Shown piece by piece: positions 16,701-24,783 of a stretch of DNA of 64,000 nt. Origin of the DNA: Bacteroidota bacterium (GTDB lineage: Bacteria; Bacteroidota; Bacteroidia; B-17B0; Aurantibacillaceae); NCBI GenBank assembly GCA_947450025.1, contig CANFTW010000017.1, positions 1-64,000 on the forward strand, written 5' to 3'. The first letter of the stretch is position 1, and each line of letters starts with the position of its first letter. Under the pieces are notes generated by a model. The model was not told the DNA's origin, searched no databases, and worked only from the letters and a program-made list of their open reading frames with translations. A program made the translations under genes and the position numbers.

Positions 16701-17573
16701 TACTAATGGATTTTTGAAATAGATTCCTAAAAGCAAAGCGATAACGATGACAGCTATACTTGATGTATAAATACTATCTTTTCTTAACTGACTAGCATTA
16801 CCAGCAGAAACGACACAAGCTCCAAAAGATTCTACTAATACCGTATCATTTGTAAAACGATGACAAGCACTATCTACTAGCTCAATTAATCGTTTGTTTC
16901 CTTTGGTATCATTTGGCAAATGAGAAGGCGTAATAAATAACAGAACATGTTTATGATCTTTGGTGACAATATGATTATTATAGGTTTCAAAATTTTCGTC
17001 TAACTGAATATTTTGAAGTTTTTTAAGCGCAATGGGTGTAAAGTTTAAAGGATCTCTTTGAATATATTTACCTAGTAAAACTCCAGAAGGCGACAATAAG
17101 GTGGCATAATCTCTTTCTATGGTAGCATCAATACTGTCTTTTAAAATTAAATTGGATAGTTTATCATAATCTTTTTCTTCTAAAAACAAAGGCAGGTTAT
17201 TATAAAACAAATCATAAACCTGCTGCATGCGATCATCAGATAAGGTGTAAGTCATATCTGAATAGTCATTTGAATCTGTTTGTTGAATTATTTGAGAATA
17301 AACAGAATCTGTTTGTTGAATTAACTCATCAATTTGATCAGCGTTTTTTATTGAACCATGAACGATGAGCTTATCCTTTGATTTTAAATTATCTAAAATT
17401 GAATTAACAGATTGAGAATTTTTATCAGAAGGAACAAAACGGGTGATATCTTCTTCTAACTTAATTTTAGATGCAAAATAACCTAATAGCCCACACGCTA
17501 ATAAAATAAGGACGACAAAAACGGCTTTACGTTTTTGAAAAAAGGTGTAAATAATATAAGAAATATTAAACAT
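13716..17573 (-). CDS. Trifunctional MMPL transporter / acyltransferase / methyltransferase
   Basis: The protein has 1285 residues from ATG 17573 (MFNISYIIYTF); an upstream in-frame ATG at 17651 adds 26 residues without the expected membrane start, so the later one is preferred. Residues about 1-860 form an RND/MMPL exporter with about 12 membrane helices in two repeats. About 870-1065 is a lysophospholipid acyltransferase with NHQSHID (HX4D) and FPEGTRS. About 1085-1285 is a class I SAM methyltransferase with VDVGCGYG. This three-domain protein is known in Bacteroidota, often near aryl-polyene or flexirubin genes; none of those is visible in this window. It probably moves and modifies a lipid at the inner membrane. 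Confidence 0.85.
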   Translation of the reverse strand: MFNISYIIYTFFQKRKAVFVVLILLACGLLGYFASKIKLEEDITRFVPSDKNSQSVNSILDNLKSKDKLIVHGSIKNADQIDELIQQTDSVYSQIIQQTDSNDYSDMTYTLSDDRMQQVYDLFYNNLPLFLEEKDYDKLSNLILKDSIDATIERDYATLLSPSGVLLGKYIQRDPLNFTPIALKKLQNIQLDENFETYNNHIVTKDHKHVLLFITPSHLPNDTKGNKRLIELVDSACHRFTNDTVLVESFGACVVSAGNASQLRKDSIYTSSIAVIVIALLLGIYFKNPLVTIFILFPVGFGMGFALSFLFLFKGVVSAIAIGAGAVVLGIAINYSLHFFTHYKHTRDVKTVLKDLTVPMLIGCTTTVGAFLSLLFAKSEALHDFGLFAAFSLIGAMLFSIFVLPQLLKFSFRKEKIEIEDEHTKHSVLDRFTAYRFDKNKVIVISAFLLTLLFTFFAGDVQFESDMNKMSFMTKETRDAEKHLDEVNNFAARSVYVFSNGKDLNEALDNNTIVSEKLEALKQQGFIKKYSSVSTLFISEREQQARINRWNHFFTTSKKDSIRKHLISAGANFKFKETAFQTFYNLLDNEVKPLSKEDSDTLNKLLFKEWIGKVDGKPSIIIHVKVDAEHRQKIYQAFESNPNIIVFDKQNLTAKFVDIISSDFNTILLLTSILVFGFMLLNHGRIELAVINFLPMLISWLWILGIMALFGIKFNIINIIISTFIFGLGDDYSIFIMDGLLNEYKFGKKNLDSFKSSILLSALITIIGIGVMVFAKHPALQSIALITLIGMVCVVFISFIVQPLLFNWMILNRRQRGLLPYSAKYIFITIIGFVGFLLGSLLITFCGIVLFTIFPAKTATRKLIFHYIIMYTFRFILACFFNVKKTIINTQNETFQKPAIIISNHQSHIDLALTLQLYPKIVVFTNDWVYNSPFYGWIVKKADYYRASAGYENCIPSLTELVKQGYSILIFPEGTRSVTGDILRFHKGAFLLAEQMQLDIIPLLLHGAADTVTKGDFHFKDGSLAVKILERIKPTDTTFGATYQERSKAICKLMRQEYQWLKEERETVSYFRARLIRNYIFKGPVLEWYCRIKTGLENNYQLFESLMPKTGKIVDVGCGYGFLPYMLMFNGRQREILGVDYDDEKIAVADNCADKSDKLSFAVGDVTVYDFPQADGFIISDVLHYLKEDQQIQVIDNCVSKLNKGGVLVIRDADKDIANRQKGTWYTEFMSTKVFGFNKTKTDGLHFVSGTLIKDTIAKYPHLSLEVLDTTKLTSNIIYVARYNG

Positions 17574-17762
17574 AGGCTTTAAAGATAATAAAAAAGAGGT
17601 TTTTACTATATGTTTGACTCTTAAAAAACACAAATGCACATTTTTGAGCATAAAACACTTGATAAAAACATGTCATAATCCTTTATTTCAAATGAAAAAA
17701 ATTGTAAACTTGAACATCATCCTAATTTAATTAGATGATTAAAAAATTTATAGTCAAAATAT

Positions 17763-18605
17763 ATGGCAATTTTAATAGCGGATAGCGGTTCCACCAAAAC
17801 TGATTGGGTTTTATTAGATAATAATAACATCATTATTCAATTTCAAACCATTGGATTTAACCCGTATTTTCAAAGTAGCGAAGACATTTATCATGAATTG
17901 AAGAACACTTTACTTCCTGTTTTAAGTAATCAGCTAAATTCAATTTCAAAAATTGCCTATTATGGCGCTGGATGCTCTACCCCCGATAAAGTACAGGTAG
18001 TAAAACAAGGATTATATTTAGCATTTGGAAATATATCCTCTGAAGTAAATCACGACTTGTTAGCTGCTGCTAGGGCATTATGTGGTAAAGAAAGAGGAAT
18101 TGCGTGTATTTTAGGAACTGGAAGTAATAGTTGCTTATACAACGGAACTGAGGTAACTGAAAACGTCCCTTCTGTTGGTTACTTATTTGGCGATCATGGC
18201 AGTGGAGCGACCATTGGAAAAACATTTGTTCAGCACTATTTTGATGGTAAATTACCGATTCATTTAACTAAAGCATTTGAAAATGCTGGTTATGATAGAG
18301 AGATAATTTTAGAAAATGTCTACAAAAAGCCCATGCCTAGTAAGTATTTAGCGAGCATTATGAAATTTTTATCTGAAATTAGAAATGACAGTTACGTGAA
18401 AGAATTAATTAAAAACTGTTTTTTAGTTTTTTTTGATGCTCAAGTCTCTAAATATTCAGATGCCAAAAATTTACCGGTCAATTCTGTTGGTTCTATTGGA
18501 TTTTATTATAAAGAATTATTAGCAGAAGCGGCTAAAGAAAAAGGGTTTGTGGTAGGAAATATTATAAAATCACCTATCGATGGCTTAATAAATTACCATA
18601 GCTAA
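17763..18605 (+). CDS. BadF/BadG/BcrA/BcrD-type ATPase, N-acetylglucosamine kinase-like
   Basis: The 280-residue protein has the ASKHA sugar-kinase fold, with phosphate-1 loop ADSGSTKTDWVLL (about 6-18) and phosphate-2 loop ILGTGSNS (about 118-125). A GDHGSGATIGK block follows the position of the sugar-binding region. Bacteroidota proteins of this size are usually annotated as N-acetylglucosamine kinases, which phosphorylate GlcNAc recovered from peptidoglycan; the substrate here is inferred. It is monocistronic, 190 bases downstream of the divergent MMPL gene. Confidence 0.8.
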   Translation: MAILIADSGSTKTDWVLLDNNNIIIQFQTIGFNPYFQSSEDIYHELKNTLLPVLSNQLNSISKIAYYGAGCSTPDKVQVVKQGLYLAFGNISSEVNHDLLAAARALCGKERGIACILGTGSNSCLYNGTEVTENVPSVGYLFGDHGSGATIGKTFVQHYFDGKLPIHLTKAFENAGYDREIILENVYKKPMPSKYLASIMKFLSEIRNDSYVKELIKNCFLVFFDAQVSKYSDAKNLPVNSVGSIGFYYKELLAEAAKEKGFVVGNIIKSPIDGLINYHS

Positions 18606-18631
18606 TATCTTTTGATTAGGTTAACTAATTT

Positions 18632-18823
18632 TTAACCTAACACTAAAATATCATCTACCTGGTATAAATTTGATTTCCAATCATTGATGGTTTTTGACAA
18701 AATCCTTTTTTGTTCATCAAATGTTTGATGATGAATTGAAAGTAACAATTGCTTAAATGGTTTATACTTAAATTTTTTTCCTTTCGGTCCACCAAATTGA
18801 TAGGCATAGCCATCTGTAAACAT
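18632..18823 (-). pseudogene. Remnant of a SpoIIE-type PP2C phosphatase (C-terminus)
   Basis: The 63 codons read MFTDGYAYQFGGPKGKKFKY...YQVDDILVLG. This matches the last part of the SpoIIE phosphatase encoded at 42836-46132, where the equivalent is FSDGYADQFGGAKGKKF...FEQVDDVLIIG. A TGA sits one codon upstream of the ATG in this frame, and no further phosphatase sequence is found upstream. The key aspartates of the earlier catalytic part are absent, so this is a decayed fragment. Confidence 0.75.
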
Positions 18824-19120
18824 ATATCATTAGTTTTTATTGGTTATTTTCAAATTAAGGTAAAAAAGCAATTATCAAATTTTTTTAATATCTAAATTCA
18901 ATTTAAGTATAAATTTTTTATAGACAAATTAACAAAATATACAAACTAATGTAATTAAAATAGTTTAATGATTAATTAACAAACATAAATATAATTTTTT
19001 AAAGTTTTTATCTTTAAATTTACAAATAATAGCCCCTGTATATTTAAAGATAAAACATCATTACTAGCATTAATCAATTAGGTACTTGGGTTTAAAACTT
19101 ACTAATAAACTATAATTAAT
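18824..19120. other. AT-rich gene-free stretch
   Basis: This 297-base stretch is very AT-rich and holds no credible ORF, tRNA or clear terminator. TATCTTTA at about 19008-19015 could serve as a distant promoter box for the dinB-like gene. Nothing else is seen. Confidence 0.5.
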
Positions 19121-19606
19121 ATGAATTCAAACCTTAATTTTTTTAAGACATGCTTTAAAAGCGAAAGGCAATCAACCATAAATTTATTGGCATGTATGCC
19201 AGATGATTCCTTACATTATAAACCACATCCCATTAATCGATCAGCACAAGAAATTACAGAACACTTATTGGCTCACCTTTTTGATTTAAAAATAATTATT
19301 GAAAATAATCAATGTGATGAAACATTAAGTTTTAGTTTCAAAGATGCTAAGGAGGCTAGCGAAATATTAAATCAATTGTGGGCCGATGTAGAGAAAGCTC
19401 TTGACAAGCTAACAAATGAGCAATGGGAAACAGAAATGGTTGAACTCTTAATTTCTGGGAAATCATTTGCAACAATGCCCCGCACAAATATGATGTGGTT
19501 TTTCTTTTTCGATATAATCCATCACCGTGGTCAATTATCCTCTTATATTAGGCCTATGGGAGGGAAAAACCCAGCCATATACGGCTATAGTGCCGATACC
19601 GTGTAA
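19121..19606 (+). CDS. DinB superfamily protein
   Basis: The 161-residue four-helix protein is of the DinB/YfiT type. Histidines fit the metal-binding triad: one in EHLLAH (about 47-52) and a pair in DIIHHRGQLSSYIR (about 135-148), the latter being the family hallmark HxxxQ-type C-terminal block. DinB proteins bind a divalent metal and several act as thiol-dependent S-transferases; the substrate is unknown. It precedes the histidine kinase gene by 121 bases and is probably separate. Confidence 0.8.
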   Translation: MNSNLNFFKTCFKSERQSTINLLACMPDDSLHYKPHPINRSAQEITEHLLAHLFDLKIIIENNQCDETLSFSFKDAKEASEILNQLWADVEKALDKLTNEQWETEMVELLISGKSFATMPRTNMMWFFFFDIIHHRGQLSSYIRPMGGKNPAIYGYSADTV

Positions 19607-19727
19607 CATTTAAACAAATCCATCACAAAAATAATTTTACAGTTTTATTTGATTCACAAACATACTAGTAAGGATCTATAAACATAAACACTATTAAACA
19701 CGCTATAAACATAATTGTAAAATTTAA

Positions 19728-22700
19728 ATGGAAAACGATTTAATAAGCACTCTAACTGTTATTGAAAAACTTGTTGAAAGCTTTGCTAATATTGAAAGTT
19801 TTGATTTGCTGATTGAAACGATTAAGGTTCAAATTGATTTAATTGCCAAACATGATACAACTGGCCTATACCTCTATAATGAAAATGAACATAAATTAAA
19901 ATTATTTTACGCCAAAGGATTTTCAAAAGAGGAAATTGAAAACGCCGAAGCTACTGCGTTGGAAAGGCACCCTGGTTATGTATTTAAAACAGGTGAAGTA
20001 TTATGGGTAAATGATCAAGATCTTGAAAAAAACCCTTTTTCTATTAATTCTATTAAACAATCACATACACGCTCGCGTTTATATGTTCCTGTTAAATCAA
20101 ACAATAAAATTATTGGAGCTTTTGGTTTACAAAGCGAAAAACCATATGCTTTTACTGAAAAACATTTAGCACTATTAAAAGTATTTGCATCATTAGCAGG
20201 AGATGCCTATTTATCTATTAAGAGAAACACACTCATTAAATTTCAAAATGAACAAAATGAAAAGCTCTCCATTTTAGCAAAACACACCACTAATAATGTT
20301 ATCTATTGCGACAAAGAAGGTAAAATAACATGGGTAAATAAACATTTTGAAGAAGATACAGGTTACTTATTAAACGAAGTTATTGGAAAAAAGCCCGGTA
20401 GTTTTTTAACAGGAGAGGCCACCGAACCTGAAAAAACAATGGAATTAAGTAATGCCATTAAAAAGCAAAAACCATGTAATGTTATTATTACTAACTACAG
20501 AAAAAATGGTGAATTATATAAAATAGCCATTCAATTAAATCCAGTTTTTAACCAGTATGGTGTGCTCTCCAATTATGTATCCATACAACAAGATGTTACT
20601 GAATTAGAAAACAAAAAACTACTAATAGAACAAAATCAGAAAAAACTTCAAGAAACTATTATTAAAATAACTGAAACTCAAGAGAAGTATAGTTATTTTC
20701 TAAAAACTACCAACGACTTAATTATTTCGTTAGATCATACAGGTAATATAAAATTTGCAAATAATTCATGGCTTACTAAAATGAATTATACCTTAAAAGA
20801 AATTTTAGGCACAAATATATTCAATTACATTCATCCAGATTCTAAAGAACATTGTGCCACTTTTTTTAAACACATTACCTCTAGTCAAATACCCAATATT
20901 ACCGTAGAATATAGCTTAATCAGTAAAGACGGAAAAAAAATAGAATTAGAAGGAGATGTGATTTGTAAATTTCAAAATAATCAAATTTCTGAAATCAACT
21001 CATTTTTAAAAGATGTTTCAGATATAAATAGAATTAAACTATCTGAAGAAATTAAACAAAAAAGAATACTTCTTAATAATTATACACTCAATAGAATTAA
21101 CTCGATTAACTTTATTGAATATGATTCTTTTAACAAAGTTCTTCAGGAAATTACTAACCGAGCTTCAACTTGTTTAGATGCTCATAGAATCAGTGTTTGG
21201 CATTATACAGGACACAGTATTAAATGCCTAGATTTATTAAACTGTGTTAATAAGGAACATACTTTAGGTTCAGAAATATTAGAAACCGATTTTCCAAAAT
21301 ATTTTGAAGGTATAAAATCGCAATTAATAATTGATGCAAGCGATGCACATCATCATGAATTTACAAAAGAATTATCCATATCCTATTTAAAACCATTAGG
21401 TATAAATTCAATGTTGGATATTCCTATAAAAATTAATAATAAATTATGGGGAGTAATATGTGTTGAATATATTGGAAATAAAATAACATGGACAAGCGAA
21501 GACATCTCATTTACAAAGGCAATTGCCGATATTATTTCGGCAACGAGTGCGGCATTTTCCGTTCAAGAAACTGCGAAAAAATTAGAAAATGTATTAGGCT
21601 CATTAACCGAAACTGTTTGGGGAGTTAGTTTACCAGACTACAAGCTTCAATATATCAGCCAATCAGCTATTGAACTATACGAAAGACCATTAGACGAATG
21701 GTATGAAAATATTAATTTATGGTGGGATGTTATTCATCCAGAAGATAAGGAACGTGTTCTAAAAGAAACTGAAAGATTACCAGTTGATGGAAAAACTAAT
21801 TTAGAATATAGAATTGTAACACCAGATCATCAAATAAAATGGATTTTTAGTAATACCCAAATCATCAAAGATATTAATGGAATTCATACTTTAATGACAG
21901 GTATATCTGGAGATATTACTAATAAAAAAAATATTGAAAATAAATTAGTAGATTATAAAAAAGCAATTGACGAATCTGCCATTGTTAGCATAACCGATGT
22001 TAAAGGAAAAATTATTTATGTAAACGATAAGTTTATCAATATTTCTAAATACTCAAAAGAAGAATTATTAGGAGCAGATCATCGAATCGTAAATTCAGGT
22101 TTTCATTCAAAGGAATATTTTAAAGATATGTGGCAAACCATTTCGTCAGGAAATATTTGGAAAGGTGAAATAAAAAATAAAGCCAAAGATGGAACAGAAT
22201 ACTTTGTAGAATCAACCATTGTTCCATTTATGAATGAAGAAGGAAAACCTTATCAATATGTGGCAATTCGCTATGAATCAACAGATATCGTTCAACAAAA
22301 ATTAGCTATTGAAAATCAAAAGAAGTTTTACGAGACAATTTTAAATAATATACCAATTGATATTGCTGTGTTTAGTAAGGATCATAAATATTTATTTTTA
22401 AATAAAGAGGCTATTAAGGACGAGTCAACTAGAAACTGGCTCATAGGAAAAGATGATTTTGATTATGCTAAACTTAAAAATTTACCAGATAACTTTGCTC
22501 AAGAACGAAGAGATTTTTTCAATACCCTCCTTCAGTCTCAAGATGAAATTATTTGGTTAGATGAAAATCAAAAAAACGGAACACATCATTACAAAGAAAG
22601 ACGCTATTATTCATTTAACAATAAAGAAATTATTATTGGATATGGCGTTGATGTCACAAAATTTAAAAAACAAGAAATTCAATTAGCCGATTCCATTTTT

Positions 22701-23309
22701 GAAAAGGAAACTCTTTTAGGAGAAATTCACCATCGCGTAAAAAATAATTTAGCAATTATTGATGGGATGGTTGAGCTAAAAAAAGTTGGTGTAACTGATT
22801 TAAAATTAAAAGAAGCACTTAAAGATATTCAATCAAGAATAAAAACCGTAGCCCTCGTTCATCAAAAACTTTATCAAAGTTCTATGTTCTCTAACATCAA
22901 TATCGAGGACTATTTATCAGAACTATTAAATTATCATAAAAATATTTACGCAAAAACAAATACCAATCAGTTTAAATATAATTTAAACGTTAAAAATATT
23001 AACACTGATATCTCAAAAGCCATAACATTTGGATTAATCTTTAATGAGCTATTATCAAACAGTTTCAAGTATGCCTTTATCAATAATTATCTAGAATTAA
23101 ATATATCCATGGAAGTAAAAGACAATATTGCTTTTTTTGAATATGCAGATTCAGGTAATGGGATAACTAAAAACACCAATCAAAGTGGTTTTGGATTAAA
23201 ATTAATTAAAACTTTGTCAAAACAATTAAAGGCTAATATTAATTATCCTGAAGTTGATTACTTTAAAGTTGAACTTAATTTTCCTTTAATAAATTCAAAT
23301 GACATGTAA
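19728..23309 (+). CDS. Multi-PAS/GAF sensor histidine kinase (HisKA_2 type)
   Basis: The protein has 1193 residues without membrane helices. Domains in order: GAF (about 15-165), PAS (about 175-295), PAS (about 310-430), second GAF (about 450-615), PAS with a PAC-like end (about 620-735), PAS (about 740-865) and PAS (about 865-980). A HisKA_2 dimerisation block follows with the phospho-acceptor in LLGEIHHRVKNNLA, then a HATPase_c domain ending at 1193 (NELLSNSFKYAF N-box, GNGIT and GFGLKL G-boxes). It is likely cytoplasmic and senses small ligands or redox state. No response regulator is adjacent, so it is an orphan kinase. Confidence 0.9.
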   Translation: MENDLISTLTVIEKLVESFANIESFDLLIETIKVQIDLIAKHDTTGLYLYNENEHKLKLFYAKGFSKEEIENAEATALERHPGYVFKTGEVLWVNDQDLEKNPFSINSIKQSHTRSRLYVPVKSNNKIIGAFGLQSEKPYAFTEKHLALLKVFASLAGDAYLSIKRNTLIKFQNEQNEKLSILAKHTTNNVIYCDKEGKITWVNKHFEEDTGYLLNEVIGKKPGSFLTGEATEPEKTMELSNAIKKQKPCNVIITNYRKNGELYKIAIQLNPVFNQYGVLSNYVSIQQDVTELENKKLLIEQNQKKLQETIIKITETQEKYSYFLKTTNDLIISLDHTGNIKFANNSWLTKMNYTLKEILGTNIFNYIHPDSKEHCATFFKHITSSQIPNITVEYSLISKDGKKIELEGDVICKFQNNQISEINSFLKDVSDINRIKLSEEIKQKRILLNNYTLNRINSINFIEYDSFNKVLQEITNRASTCLDAHRISVWHYTGHSIKCLDLLNCVNKEHTLGSEILETDFPKYFEGIKSQLIIDASDAHHHEFTKELSISYLKPLGINSMLDIPIKINNKLWGVICVEYIGNKITWTSEDISFTKAIADIISATSAAFSVQETAKKLENVLGSLTETVWGVSLPDYKLQYISQSAIELYERPLDEWYENINLWWDVIHPEDKERVLKETERLPVDGKTNLEYRIVTPDHQIKWIFSNTQIIKDINGIHTLMTGISGDITNKKNIENKLVDYKKAIDESAIVSITDVKGKIIYVNDKFINISKYSKEELLGADHRIVNSGFHSKEYFKDMWQTISSGNIWKGEIKNKAKDGTEYFVESTIVPFMNEEGKPYQYVAIRYESTDIVQQKLAIENQKKFYETILNNIPIDIAVFSKDHKYLFLNKEAIKDESTRNWLIGKDDFDYAKLKNLPDNFAQERRDFFNTLLQSQDEIIWLDENQKNGTHHYKERRYYSFNNKEIIIGYGVDVTKFKKQEIQLADSIFEKETLLGEIHHRVKNNLAIIDGMVELKKVGVTDLKLKEALKDIQSRIKTVALVHQKLYQSSMFSNINIEDYLSELLNYHKNIYAKTNTNQFKYNLNVKNINTDISKAITFGLIFNELLSNSFKYAFINNYLELNISMEVKDNIAFFEYADSGNGITKNTNQSGFGLKLIKTLSKQLKANINYPEVDYFKVELNFPLINSNDM

Positions 23310-23353
23310 TTCAGTTATACATGCGCTAAATCAGATTTAACTTAAAACAAAAA

Positions 23354-23377
23354 AGAGGCTATTAGCCTCTTTTTTTG
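23354..23377. terminator. Bidirectional intrinsic terminator
   Basis: AGAGGC/GCCTCT stem (23354-23370) is flanked by A-runs on the left and T-runs on the right, so it works for both the histidine kinase (plus) and the thrS-rplT operon (minus). Confidence 0.85.
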
Positions 23378-23396
23378 TTTATTATTTATTGTAAAA

Positions 23397-23741
23397 CTAT
23401 TTTACTTGTTCTACAACTGCTTTAAAAGCTTCTGGATGATTCATTGCTAAATCAGCTAACACTTTACGGTTTAAGTTGATGTTTTTAGCATTTACTTTTC
23501 CGATAAATTCAGAATAGCTCATACCATATTGGCGCACACCTGCATTGATACGTTGAATCCATAAAGAACGCATTGTACGTTTTTTGTTTTTACGATCGCG
23601 GTATGCGTATGTTAAACCTTTTTCTAGAGTATTTTTGGCAATTGTCCAAACATTACCTCTAGCACCCCAATAACCTTTAGTTAAATTAAGGATTTTTTTT
23701 CTGCGAGCTCTACTAGCTACATGATTGACTGAACGTGGCAT
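23397..23741 (-). CDS. rplT: 50S ribosomal protein L20
   Basis: The 114-residue protein matches L20 end to end: [19 protein letters not shown], the basic N-terminal arm, then [11 protein letters not shown] and a C-terminal globular part. L20 binds 23S rRNA early in 50S assembly and in several phyla represses its own operon. It is the last gene of thrS-infC-rpmI-rplT, 101 bases after rpmI and followed by a strong terminator. Confidence 0.97.
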   Translation of the reverse strand: MPRSVNHVASRARRKKILNLTKGYWGARGNVWTIAKNTLEKGLTYAYRDRKNKKRTMRSLWIQRINAGVRQYGMSYSEFIGKVNAKNINLNRKVLADLAMNHPEAFKAVVEQVK

Positions 23742-23842
23742 TTCTTTTTTTTAATTTTTTGATTTTACGTGGCTAATTTTTAGCACTTTTAAAACGTAGT
23801 TTCTGGTTAATTGAATAACCGTTGTACCGGGTAATGTAAAGA
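23742..23842 (-). promoter_or_regulatory. Structured rpmI-rplT spacer, possible L20 control element
   Basis: The spacer contains nested inverted repeats: TACGT/ACGTA (23766-23770 with 23794-23798) enclosing GCTAA/TTAGC (23772-23776 with 23780-23784), and GGTTA/TAACC (23805-23809 with 23816-23820). A stem of this kind just before rplT could serve autoregulation by L20, as known for this operon in other bacteria by different structures. This is inference. Confidence 0.35.
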
Positions 23843-24037
23843 TTACATTGCTAATAAAAACTTGATGTTATTCATATCACGCTCATGTACTAAGCCTGAT
23901 TTGGTTAACGCACGTTTTCCTTTAGTTGTTTTCTTAGTCAAGATATGACTTTTGAAAGCATGTTTTCTTTTGATTTTGCCGGTCCCAGTTACAGAGAATC
24001 TCTTCTTTGCACTAGAGTTTGTTTTCATTTTTGGCAT
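23843..24037 (-). CDS. rpmI: 50S ribosomal protein L35
   Basis: The 64-residue, very basic protein [18 protein letters not shown]... matches L35 throughout, including [17 protein letters not shown]. It lies between infC and rplT as in most bacteria. The spacer to infC is 67 bases. Confidence 0.97.
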   Translation of the reverse strand: MPKMKTNSSAKKRFSVTGTGKIKRKHAFKSHILTKKTTKGKRALTKSGLVHERDMNNIKFLLAM

Positions 24038-24104
24038 TTGATGTTATTTATTTATTTGTTAGTACTCTCTTTTATTATTTTCTAGTTCAAGTATGCTAAT
24101 CCTA

Positions 24105-24761
24105 CTATTTACTTACTTTTTTAGGCGCTAGCACCATCAACATTTTTTTACCTTCTAATACAGGTAATTGTTCTGCTTTACCCCACTCTTCTAATTCAGA
24201 AGCAAAACGAAGTAATAAAATAGTTCCTTGTTCTTTAAATACAATCTCACGACCTCTAAAAAATACAAAGGCTTTTACTTTACTACCTTCTTGTAAAAAC
24301 TTCATCGCGTGATTTTTCTTAAATTGATAATCATGCTCATCCGTATGTGGTCCAAAACGAATATCTTTTACAACTACTTTTGATGCTTTTGCTTTTACTT
24401 CTTTGGCTTTCTTTTTTAATTCGTATAAATACTTACCGTAGTCAATAATTTTACAAACAGGAGGATCAACATTTGGTGCAATTTCCACTAAATCTACACC
24501 TAGTTCTTCAGCCATTTCAATAGCCTTTGCAATAGGATATACACCTGCTTCAATATCATCACCAACAACACGAACCATAGGAGTATTTCTAATATTCCCA
24601 TTTATTCTATGTTGTTCTTCTCTCACACCAGGACGTTTAAATCCTTCTCTTAATCCACGAGGACGCTTTACTACTGGAGTTTGTCCAGGTGCAACAGTAC
24701 CAGGTTTTACAGGCCCAGTATTTTTGTTGTTGTTGTTTATTGGTTTTTTAAAAACGCTAAT
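24105..24761 (-). CDS. infC: Translation initiation factor IF-3, predicted AUU start
   Basis: The conserved IF-3 core begins at [12 protein letters not shown] and runs through [17 protein letters not shown] and [15 protein letters not shown] to the C-terminal domain. A GTG just before the core would give 173 residues, but the frame stays open upstream and encodes a basic, Asn/Pro-rich extension (KKPINNNN...[16 protein letters not shown]). No ATG, GTG or TTG occurs in that extension. The best start is ATT at 24759-24761, four bases after GGAGGT (24766-24771). This gives 218 residues. AUU is the known start of E. coli infC, where IF-3 discriminates against it to repress its own synthesis; the same logic is inferred here. 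It is 22 bases downstream of thrS. Confidence 0.85.
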   Translation of the reverse strand: MSVFKKPINNNNKNTGPVKPGTVAPGQTPVVKRPRGLREGFKRPGVREEQHRINGNIRNTPMVRVVGDDIEAGVYPIAKAIEMAEELGVDLVEIAPNVDPPVCKIIDYGKYLYELKKKAKEVKAKASKVVVKDIRFGPHTDEHDYQFKKNHAMKFLQEGSKVKAFVFFRGREIVFKEQGTILLLRFASELEEWGKAEQLPVLEGKKMLMVLAPKKVSK

Positions 24762-24765
24762 AACT

Positions 24766-24771
24766 ACCTCC
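24766..24771 (-). promoter_or_regulatory. Strong Shine-Dalgarno before the infC AUU codon
   Basis: GGAGGT on the minus strand is four bases from the AUU. Almost no other gene in this window has a recognisable SD, so its presence supports initiation at this non-canonical codon. Confidence 0.7.
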
Positions 24772-24783
24772 GCTTTTTATTTA

